Positions 1 through 12,200 of a stretch of DNA of 64,000 nt are shown here, in pieces (the stretch's first letter is position 1; each line of letters starts with the position of its first letter). The position numbers and the translations under genes are program-made. The notes under the pieces are model-generated. The model was not told where the DNA came from. It made no database searches and saw only the letters and a list, made by a program, of their open reading frames with translations. Source of the DNA: Paraescarpia echinospica (lineage: Eukaryota > Annelida > Polychaeta > Sabellida > Siboglinidae); assembly GCA_020002185.1 (NCBI GenBank), contig CM034543.1:8080818-8144817 (forward strand). Direction: 5' to 3'.

Positions 1-93
1 GTCATTTACCAGAAAATTGATTATATATTATTTGTGTGATTCTATTTTTAGACAGTGTGGTGTCAGAATTAATTAGATTTGATTTGGTTACAG

Positions 94-238
94 GGACAAT
101 ATTTGCCTATGGACAGACAGGAACTGGGAAGACATTCACAATGGAAGGGGTGCGAACTGTACCGGAGCTGAGGGGAATCATCCCGAACTCGTTTGCACAT
201 ATATTTGGTGCAATAGCCAAGGCAGAAGGAGACACCAG
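94..238 (+). CDS. KIF3A: KIF3A exon w1: P-loop
   Basis: Acceptor cag at 91-93. The first two bases GG complete a glycine codon begun in the upstream exon. Encodes [19 protein letters not shown] and continues to EGDTR, with the arginine codon split AG|G by a gtaggc donor at 239. Contains the ATP-binding P-loop GQTGTGKT and the IPNSFAHIF helix. Confidence 0.96.
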
Positions 239-3200
239 GTAGGCTGAGGGCAGACATTGTCTCACTCTCTCTTCCTCCACAAGTTGTAAATGTGGCAGGC
301 AGAAGTATTTGAAGGATTCAGGGTAAAATTTGATAAAACACCATTTCTGAAATTCCACCCAACGAGGGACAAACTGTTTGTTTAACCATGTGTTCAACCA
401 ATAAGCACCGTCTTCCTCTCTTCCCTCTCTTCCCACTGTGCGAAGTGACAGTGCTCACTGTATGTATAATTTTGTGTGTATTGCATTTTGACAAAATTAT
501 TTAATATCACGTTTTGCATAACAAATCTGCAAAAAATATTTCGGTCTTTGCTACCACCCTCTTTGATTTTGGATTCTTAATATATTCCAACTTCATATAC
601 AAGTTTGTATTTAAACTTTGAGGATGAAACGTAAAAATTAGTTTTTCTCAAAACCTACAAAATGGAATTATTGCATTTTGCTCTGACACCCTTCATTTCA
701 ACTGGGTAGCCTTAAAGCTGCTACACCGACTGGGTTAGTCCGTAATGAGGCTGGTTCTATGGTGTCTAAATATGTAATGTAGGAATAGTTAAAATAATAT
801 CTGCAGTCAGTTTAATGATACTAGCTGAGTTAGGGGCTTTGTAAATATAAAAATTCCAATAATCCCAAACAGTTTGGATGTGGGTGAAGGGTCCATTTGG
901 GCATTTTGTGATACATTCAAACTGCATTTGGCAATCCCTGTACAGTGCGGAAGGCTGATCGTCAGGTCTAGCACTAACGTCCATTTCGCCCGTTTCCACG
1001 AAGTCACCTTCCACCATGTCAATGATCACACTGCCACTCGGGGCCAGGCCGCTGCTGCTAGCCAGACTCAACACTATCTCCGGCGATGTCGGTCGGTTTA
1101 CGCTGCTGGTCTCGCGTAGATTTCAGCTGCGCTAGCCTAGCTCACTTTCTCATCCCATACAACATCGCTGTAGACTGTTTTACTCCATGATCCCTCGGCA
1201 TCTTTACCAAAAATTGCGTACTAACAAAAGAAACGCACACACGACAGCAATAACCACACCCAGTCACCTGCAAAAGTGAGAAAGCTGCATACAGCACGCA
1301 AAGTGTGTTTGAAATATTTCCGTAGCCCTCACTACTTGCTCAAACACAAGAAGGACACAGGCCACATGCAGAAGAAATAATGAGTTACTCCACAGTGAAC
1401 ACAAAATGTGAACAACTTCTGTTCTTTATATACATTTTCAGTTGTGCCTGTAAACGTGCAGTTAATTGTTGATATAAACCAGTTGCAGTTCACTGACGTG
1501 TAATATGGTCTAACCATTCTTTTTAATAGAAAGAATTGGGAACCTGTCTGTATATACACCCGGTAATTATATTTAGTAACTCTGTCACTTGAAGACATAG
1601 GTACATGTCAATGTATCACTGCAATTTGTAGGCCTTTCCAATTTTTTTTGGATGGGGTGGATGGGTGGCATCGATTCTATCCACATTTTTTGGGATCAGA
1701 ATTTTTTATATTTGCGAAGCCCCTTACCCGGTGTTGCCCGGATGAAAAAGGTAGTCATATACATCCTCAAATCATTTGCATTGAAATCTAAAAAAAGTAT
1801 TGTTGACATAATTATGAACATTGAAAATAGACCAAACTTAAAATGCCCAACATACCACCCCAAACATATCCCAAATGTTTCCAGTCTACCTGCATTAATA
1901 AACTGTAACTGGCCTAGTTGTTAGGACAACCTTTTGCCAGAAATCGCACACGCTCACCCGTGTAACTGACGTAACCAGCAACAGGCAGCTTACGTGACCA
2001 GTGACAGGTAGACCTGGTTAAGCACTGACCATGGTAAGTGCTGACGATTTTCAAACATTAAATTCCTTGGGTGGAACTCCACATACAGCCTTTTGAAATA
2101 TTGAGCCTTCCAAGTTCTCCACCCCTCTGACGAATTTTGAAAATGTCTAAATCTACGGACCATCTCAATGGGCCCGGTAGATCACATGCAAAATTTCAGC
2201 CCGATACATACAAAACTGACAGAGATGTGGGTGCTCATACAAACAGAGAACGAACTGTTTTATAATATAGAAGTACATAAACCTGCACAATTGATGTATC
2301 CATCACATGATGCAATGCTTAACAAGAATGTCTATTAAGTCACCAGAAATGGATGCCGAATACGTGGAGCAGTCAGACATTCCATTGCCATTGGAATAAA
2401 CAAACTCTTTACAAGAGAAATATTGCCCTGAATATATGTATACATATAATTATCGCAATGCAGCGCTAATGAAGGACACACGGTCAGAATGTCACCTGCT
2501 TGTGCTGACATACAGCGCAACACGCTTATAACGAACTACTTTGTGGGTAGCTAACTAGTTCGTTATATCCGTGAATTCGTTATATGCATGTACGCGTTTA
2601 CCCGCTAGGTGGCAGTGTTATATGTGACATTTTAAAAACTATTCGCCAGGTGTCTATCAAACGCAAAGATATTTTGTTGTGTAACATTTATTGAGATGAC
2701 ACATAAGACAGTTACAAACGTTACTATTAAGTGTAGTTATAGTATAAGATCGCAGACCACCCTCTGTGAAAAAGTAACAAAATACAATATGACATAAACA
2801 CATGCCTGTGACATGGCGAGCACGCTGCGTCCAAGCACACTAAAACACGAAGTGTGGCAGGATGGAGCCACGATAACTGCTACTTCTTGTCTTGTACAAC
2901 ACACACACAGAATGATACCAGTTAATTTGCTTTGAAGAAGTCTTCCATTGTCGTTTGTTTGTTGTTGGCTAGGGCACCAGACAGCAGGAAATCATCAAGC
3001 CAGTCGCAGTGCGCTGCAGCGTCTTCTGACTGCATAGCCCTGTTAGGAATTATTTCCCTCATTGACCTAATTACTTTGGCACTGGTGCTCTGCTCGGCCA
3101 TGGTGTGACTTCCAGGTCACGGGCGGGAAGTATTTGTAAACAACTGGGCGATTTTTTAGTTGGACAGAAATTTGTTATACAGCAAAATTTTTTCGGAAAA

Positions 3201-6200
3201 AGGTGTTCGTAATAACCGTGAATTCGTTATACCCGTGTTCATAATATACGTGAACACTTATAATGGAAAAGATAGGGAAAACATCCGTACGTAAGAAATT
3301 GTTTCGTTATATCCATCAGTTTGTTGTATCCGTGTTTGTTATAAGCGTGTTACACTGTATGTGATTACCAGTTGGCAGTACAATTGCAGGTTTTGTTCAT
3401 AAAATGTTGTTATGCAGGCAGTGTATGCCCACATGTTGTTATGCAGGCAGTGTATGCCCACATGTTGTTATGCAGGCAGTGTATGCCCACATGTTGTTAT
3501 GCAGGCAGTGTATGCCCACATGTTGTTATGCAGGCAGTGTATGCCCACATGGTGTTCCAGTAAAAGATGCACACCACTAACTTCGCTGCTGGACCAGTAA
3601 CCTTTTTAAGCTTTTGGTGGTCAGGGTCAGGTCCTTAGCCAAAACTAATTTGTTGCCAATCTTGAATTAGCAGCTTCTGAGGAAGCCTTTCACAGCCAGT
3701 TTAGTTTCTTTTCAATGAAAAACCTGTGTCATTTGAACCATTTATTTAATTAATACTGATCCATTCGATTTGTTTCACTGCCGGTTGTGTCAATGATAGT
3801 CATTAATGTGGATTGGTAGGCTTGGAACTCTTAGTTAATCTAGTGGCCAGATGATCCCCTCTTAATTCAACCTGTCTGCCCAGTTGTAATTACCCGTCTT
3901 GGTCAGTCATCTCCCAGTCTTGAAGACAGGCAGACGGGTCTGTGGCTACACCCCTGGTCAGGATAGAACACTGGTTCTCATGCCGTGTCTGTTACTGCAG
4001 GTTCCTGGTGCGTGTGTCCTACTTGGAAATCTACAACGAGGAAGTGAGAGACTTGTTGGGTAAAGACCAGAATGCCAGGCTAGAGGTGAGTGATATGACG
4101 GAGTTACACTTCGATGGTGATAGTTTCTAGCAGCTGAGGGCAGTATTGGTGGTTATATCATCGGTTTGGCAGTGCTGGATATGGTGCAATAATTGTTAAA
4201 ACAACCTGTTTTACAATTAAATATATTATATAGATACCAGTCATGGGGTCAATTCCGTTTTGTTAATTCCAATTCTAGTCGGTTCCAAAAAAAACTTCCA
4301 ATTCCACCTTGTAAAAACTCAATTGTAAATTATCAATTTCAACTTTAAAAAGAACTTTTGCAGACTCTGCTGTAATCCTACATATATCTTGTAGTCTGCT
4401 TAAACTAGGTGGCGACACTCCATTGAAATGTCAGAATGCTGTAGGTTACAGATCATAACGGTTCAGACTAGTTTACATTTTAGCAGTATGGAGTTATGAA
4501 CGCCATGTAAAAAGACAACATTTCAGTTTTACAATGACAACAGTGCCACCCATGTAAGGCAGTTTTGTTGCGTAGTTAAGGGTGGTTGAATTGACCCATG
4601 TGAAGAATTCAAATTTTTGATGCAGAGAAAAAAGTTAGGTATTTATGTTTCAAATCACACATCATTCAATCCAAACCATGCATGAAAACACTTTCGAGAT
4701 AAGTAATTCCAAATTGCATTATTCAGACTGGTAGTAAATTGTAGTGTCTATAAATGCAAAAAAATTAAAATCAATACTTTTGCCCCTGCAAATGAATTTT
4801 TTATGTGTCTTCAGTTTTGTGTTATGTACCTTTTAGTCCGAATCATCGCAACCTGTCACGTATACTAGTGACTACTGACCAACCAGGAGTTGCTAGTGAT
4901 GACTATTCTGCAGACTTGCCTACCACAAATGCTAGTGCCTAGCATCTAACCAGGAGTCACTAATGGGGACAATTCTGCAGGGTTGCCAGCGGTGACCTGC
5001 CACAATGTATGTTCTGTGTTTGTCACTCAGGTGAAAGAGAGGCCAGACGTTGGTGTGTATGTGAAGGATTTGTCTGCATACGTCGTCAATAATGCAGACG
5101 ACATGGACAGAATCATGACACTCGGCAACAAGAACAGTGAGTAGGACACCAGTGCACCAGCCATGAATTCTTGCAGTGATTCTGAAGTATTAGTGCACTA
5201 ACAGTGGAGTAACACTCATAAACCTATAGTTGGACTGGTATAATATTTATATTTATTTTTGTAAAATACAGTGTCGATTAAAAATGTTCAAAGCACTGTA
5301 GAAGATTGAATGACATGTAAACTTTAAAATTAATATATTAAACAATATGTGCACAAATGTACATCACACAAATTATGGCATAATAATTACAAGAAAAGTT
5401 AAATTAGAAAAAAATATATTATAAAGCTATTAGTTAAAAACTATAAATTATAAGATAATAAAAAATATATTACAAATTACAATATCTACATGCACACACA
5501 TTTAAATGGGATTGTCTCGTAGGTTCACAAGGTAAAAAAACATGATTAATTTAGCATTGGTTCGATCCACTGCCATGGTGTGCAATTTTTACAATCCCAA
5601 ATGGCTATTTGCATCAATTTGGAGTAGTGTATGTTTCATTTACTAGATGGCACCACTGGCAATTAATTTTCACCACGATTGTGGGGACAACCAACCCTCT
5701 CACACCCGCGCATAATGCTCAAGGTATTTTGGGATTTTGCAGAGTTATAGAATCACGCCTTAGGGATCATCTCAGAAGGTTGATGTCCGATATCAGACAA
5801 AATTACTTTAATTTGGCCTCAACCCCCACACCGTAGACGAAAGTTTATATACATTGATATCATGATATAAATATATTAATAGTATCACTCTGAAGCATAA
5901 TATATCGATGTCCTATGCCAGACAAAACTGCCTCTGACCCCCCCTAACAAAAGTGATTTTGTCTGATATCGGACATCAACGTTCTGACTGAGATGATCCC
6001 TTATTGAGTAGGGGTATCACATGTTGTACACTGTTGTCATCTGTTACCCCAATATAGGGGTCGTGGGTTCGACTAACATGAACGCCCACAGTTCCCGCTC
6101 ACATGCAATCTTCACGGTGACGGTCGAGTGCAGTGAAAAGGGACCAGACGGTCAACACCACGTCCGCGTCGGAAAGCTCCATCTGGTGGACTTGGCGGTA

Positions 6201-9200
6201 AGTCACAGAGCATCTTCTTATCATGCTTTCTCTCGACACAATTCCAAGTTTTATTTGTACTTGAAAACATGTGCATAATCATATTATTATTATTATTACT
6301 AGCATTTCTATAGCGCCATATCTCCAGGACCAGCCCATTCATAGGCGCGTACACACATTATAAAACGTACATGGAAACAAATGTAAAAATATATATATAT
6401 AAGGATGCCAGTAAATATAATAATTATTAAGATTTACAAGATTGTATATATATAATGTGACTAAAGTACAGGACATATTTGCACAAATATTAAGATGATT
6501 AAGTAAAAGAATATATATTATACCCCTGTAATATATAAAATTGTATTAAAAGAAAAATAATAATAAATTAATTAAAATATATTATATAATAGAAATAAAT
6601 TAATTTATTAAATACATGTTCATAAAAAGTGTCCTACAGCACAGTTCCTCAGTCGAAGTATGCCTGCTTAAATAGATAAGTTTTAAGGCAAGTTTTGAAT
6701 GTATTCAAAGTGTCTATTTGACGAACGTTTATTAGCAGAGCATTCCAGAGTGTAGGTCCAGACACGGAGAAGGCTCATCTGCTGTAGCCCTCTATGTTGT
6801 AGCGTGGGACTACAAGCAAATGTAGATCAGCAGGTTGCGGGTGGGCGTATACGGTATTATAAGAACTTGGATATACGCCGGAGCAAGACCATGTAAAGCC
6901 GTGAAAACAAGGACCAGCAGTTTGTACTGGATACGCCAGCGAACTGGAAGCCAATGCAGTTCGACCAGCACAGGGGTTATGTGCTGGTGGTTTCGGTGTT
7001 TTGAGATAAGTCTTGCCGTCGAGTTCTGTACCATCTGCAACTTGTTCATAAGTGCCTCGGTGATGCCGTACAGGACCGCGTTACCGTAGTCCAGCCGCGA
7101 TGTCACCAGGGCGTGGATAAGTGTCTTACACGCATCAGTAGTAAGACAATGTCTTATTTTTGAAATTGCGTAGAGATGGTAGTACGCTGACTTGGACATC
7201 TGTGACACGTGTGACGACATTGTTAGTCCAGAGTCGATTGTAATCCCGATGTTGCGGATGGTCGGTGACGGAACAATGTTACATCTGCACAGACTAACAC
7301 ACGAAACATCATGCAGGTGTTTACGACTTGGTGCCGTGATGATAATAGTCCCAGTCTTGTTTTTGTTCAGCAGTAGATTGTGGTCTGACATCCACTGCTT
7401 CGCATCCTCGATGCATTGCTCGATGCGGTCAACCGCATCAGCGGCTTCTCCATCCCGCGTTCCACTCAGGTCAACATACAGTTGGGCGTCATCTGCATAA
7501 AGATGGTATTGCAGCTTGTGCCTTCTGATATATTTAATCAGATAAAAGTTCTCTATTATTTCAATGTTGGTTAAATATATCAAGTTCATTGGCTCGTGTG
7601 CTGCTGCATAAATCTATTCCATTTACACAAAATTCAATTCCAACTAACTTTCAGAAATCAGTTACAATTCCGGAATTGGAAATGATGGTCAATTCTGGAA
7701 GGAAATTGACCCTCTTCTATTGTGGAATACAGTGGCTAAAGCATTGGACTCTCAGTTGAGAGAACCCAGGTTTGAATCCTGCTGCAATGTCGAACCTTTA
7801 TGCAAGTTTATTCACTCTACGCATAGCTGAATGCTTCTCAGAGAAGTCGAGATGGTGTTCGATTGAACAGGTCTGCCAGGGAGTAAAGTGTAAAGTGCTT
7901 TGAGCAGTCCTAAGGATTGGATAATGCGCTATATAAGAACTTGCCTTTTTATCCTGTCCCTGTAGGCCTGTACAGTGTTGATGTCTACATTACACCAGGG
8001 TTTATTGGCTCACGTCTCCTGCTGCAAAAAATATGTATTCTAATTACACAAAATTAAATTCCAATGAACTCTTAAGAATCAATTCCAATTGGAATTTTAG
8101 GGTCATTTCTGGAAGGGAATTAACCTTGACCATGTACCTGTATGGTGTTGATTTATTTGTTTGCCACCAGGGTTCCGAGCGCCAGACAAAGACGGGTGCC
8201 ACCGGGCTGCGCTTGAAGGAAGCGACAAAGATCAACCTGTCTCTGTCGACACTGGGTAATGTCATCTCAGCACTAGTGGATGGCAAGAGCAGTCACATCC
8301 CCTACCGTAACTCCAAACTGACGAGACTCCTCCAAGACTCCCTCGGAGGTAATTCCAAGACTGTCATGGTCGCCAACATTGGTCCCGCCGACTACAACTT
8401 TGATGAGACGATCAGCTCGCTACGCTACGCAAACCGAGCGAAGAATATCAAGAACAGAGCAAAGATCAATGAAGACCCGAAGGATGCCCTCTTGAGGCAG
8501 TTCCAGAAGGAGATTGACGATCTGAAAAAGAGGCTAGATGAAGGTAGGCCAGGTTGTGATGGTGAATATGCTAGTTTTTTTTAGCTTGAATTGGTTAAAT
8601 TACATTATCTGTAAGGATCGAAGTAAATTACATATTTTAGAACCATCAAGTGATTATCTTAGTTATCTTACTGATTAGTGTCTTTTTATAGTCTTAAATA
8701 AAAAGCAAGTACATACAACAATAATAAATATGTACGGTTTCAAAATACGGGGTTGATACTTGACAGTGATGTTGTATTAGTATTTTTGTAATATCAAGAT
8801 TATTTCTCAGTAGTGATAGATTCTGCAATAATTATAATACAGTTGAATATATTGTTGACTTCATTTTGGTTATGTTTGAAACCAGTTCATTTAAGTTCTA
8901 TTAATATGTTATGATTGTTAAAACAGCGAATACAGTGATTAAAACGTCCGATATTTTAATGTTGCTTCCTCATCACAATTCCAACTCTTTGATGTCCAGA
9001 TATGAAGGGTGTGAACAGTTTAGGTAATATCTGCAGTTGGATTAATAAAAAATATTTATGTTTGTTTAAATGGTCGGAAGAATTGCGTTTGGTCATTCCA
9101 TCTGGTCACTTGATAAAGCCTGTTACCGGATAACCAGTGGTTTTCTAGATAGCAAGGGATGTCGACAATGTCAACACAGAAACATGTGCATAAACAAAAT

Positions 9201-12200
9201 TACATCATGCATTCACATGAATATTCCAATTTTGAGAATCACTTGAGTTAATGCTTGGTCCAACATTAAATAATTTGTCTGGTGGTTTCACCAAAAGTAC
9301 GTAAAAAGGTTGCACAAACGAGTTAGCATATTCTGGTGGATACCACAAATTGAGGATGCAGTTTTATTTTACTTAATCCTCCTGGCCCTGTAGGTGACGA
9401 GGGATCAGGCTCCGATGAAGACGGCTCGGAGGAGGAGTATGAGGATGAAGATGGAGTGAAGAGGAGGAGGAAGAGACGAAGTAAGTGGCAGCAAGAACGA
9501 AAAACACTGAAAACTAACTACCCCAGTAACACTGAAAATTTATGAAAATGGAACACTTATTATGCTGCCACCACCTGCCTTGATGTAGACACTTCTTGTC
9601 CAAGTATAAATGAATTATGATCAGTTATATTTTAAAATATTGGTTTTATTTATTTATTGTTTTTAAATGTTAATGTTTGTGACTGGCTGTTGCTGACGTT
9701 TGGCTGTTATGGCTGGCGATTGGCTCTTATGTTTGTTATTGCTTGTGGTTGGCTGTTATTGCTGGCGATTGGCTTTAATTGCTGACAGTTGGCTTTTATT
9801 GCTGACAGTTGGCTGTTATCATTGGCGATTGGCTGTTATTGCTACTGATTGTCAGTCATTGCTGAAAATTGCCTGAACATTATGTTGGTGATTGATTATT
9901 ACTGACAATAGGCTGTTATTGATGGTGATTGGCTGTTATTGCTAGCAGTTGGCTGTTACTTCTGGTGATTGGCTGTTAATACTGGTGATTGGCCATTATT
10001 ACTGATGATTGGCTACAACAGAACTGTGTGTCGACAGAGAGCAGTCACCACGGCCTGTCGAAGGAGCGGATGGCAGAGATCCAGGCCCAGATCGACGCTG
10101 ACCGACGGCGGCTGGAGAACATGAAAGATATGGAGGAGGAGGAGAAGCTGAAGATAGAGAGGAACCTTGAGGGCAAGGAGCAGGAGCTCAGACAGGCTCA
10201 GTGGGTGCTCTTGTTATGCTAAAGGGGCGTCTCAAACTGCAGTGTTAGAAATCTTGTTGAAATAATCTGGGTATGTTTGTCAGGTGGATGTTATGGGTGA
10301 TTTTAAAACGTCAGTGTTTAGGTTTATAGTACCCTCTAGCTGGGAGATTTAGTGGGTGCTTGTGTCATATATAAGGGGTCATCTCAAACTACAGTGTCTA
10401 AGGAGAGGATGGCAAACCTACCCTCCCGCTCTGAAATAGTCTCAAATAATAATGGGTAATCTGAAAATATCAGTGTGTAGCTTTGAGACCACCCCCTTGA
10501 TGGCCTTTAATGTGTGCTTAAGTCACATGTAAGGGGTCTGATCAAAAACGTATTTGTAAGTTGGAACCTACCTTGGAATACGCCTATCATAAATATTCTA
10601 CCAATGCATTATCATCAGAGATGTTAAATAAATTACCATGACTGACATTGGCGATTTGAAAGACTGAAACTGTGACTTTGTTCACAGTGCTGAAACTAGT
10701 TATTATATTTCTTACTTTGTTGAGACATGTTTCAAACCTATTGTTGACTTGCATGATGACATTGTTGACACTGCTGATACTGCCGACATTATCAACATTG
10801 CTGACAATGCTTACATCACTGACATTGTTGACAATACCTACACTGATGACATTGCTGACACTGCCAACATTACTGACACTGCTGACATTGTTGACACTGC
10901 TTACATCACTGACAATGCTTACATCGCTGACACTGCTGACAGGGAGGAGCAGCAGCAGCTGGCCTTCAAGTTGGCAACCATTGAGAAGAAGATCATTGTG
11001 GGCGGCGTGAACCTGCTTGAGAAGGCCGAAGAACAGGAGCGCCTCCTGGCGGAGAGTGCGAAGGAACTCGAGGAGCGAAATAAGAAGACGGACTTGTTAC
11101 GCAAGACACTGGAAGAGAAAAAGGTAGGATCGAGATATGTCGGAAGAGAGGGAGATAGGATTGAGAGACACTGAGTCATGTAAGCTCAACTTCTGTAGAT
11201 AAGGGATCTGATTGGTATTGAAGAAGCATTATGTTTTAGTCTGCACTATTGACGGAAGGTGGTTGTTAGCGGGATGGTTTAAATAATATCAGCAATTGGT
11301 TCAATAAAAAGAGTATGCATTTGTTTGAGTTGCCTAATGAATTGACTTTGGCCATTTGTAACTTATGAAAAGAATTGTCTGTGCGATGTTTGCCGTTCAA
11401 CACATTGAACTAGTTGGTGACAAGGTTTTTGTGAGAGCAAGAAAAGTTGACGAAATCAACACAGAAATATTTGCATTAGCATGTCACGCAGTCACATGAA
11501 CATTCAAATTTTGAGAGACACTTCAACTGATGTTGGGTCCAACATTAAATTATTTAATACTTTTTCTGATGATTTCACCAAAACAACATTTAAGCAAACT
11601 AGCATGTCGTTGTTGTATTAGTTAACATCCCCTTTTTAGCAGCAGGAACCCCTGAAAATGGGTGCACACCCGTGCGCTTATTGCAACACCAAATTTGACA
11701 TTATTTTTGCACCTCAAATATTTGCTATGCGTACTGTACTTAACAGGATGAATACAGTGTATGTGTCTTGGCTGTATTTGTAGCAAGAGCGTCTGGACAT
11801 TGAGGAGAAGTACTCGAGTCTACAGGAAGCAGCGGCCGGCAAGACGAAGAAACTCAAGCGTGTCTGGACCATGCTGATGCAGTCTAAGTCGGAGGTAACA
11901 TTACAGCACAATTACCGATGTTTTAGTAGGTACACTAACTTTGGGGGCAGTCGAGTTGTATCTCCTCCCTGACAGTGAGGTCCACCCGCCTCTTTCCGTG
12001 TTCATTCACTACCTTGGACCATTGACCTTCGATCTACCAATTGACGATGCATCTCGAAAAATTTAAGATAATTATTTAGCATTATTGACTTAGTGTTGGT
12101 GAGCTACTCTCCAGAGGGCGCTACTGTTACTTTACATTTGCTTTACCTGGAAATGTTTAGCATGGCGTAGTTGGCGACAGCAGAAATTAAATGGTCAGTG

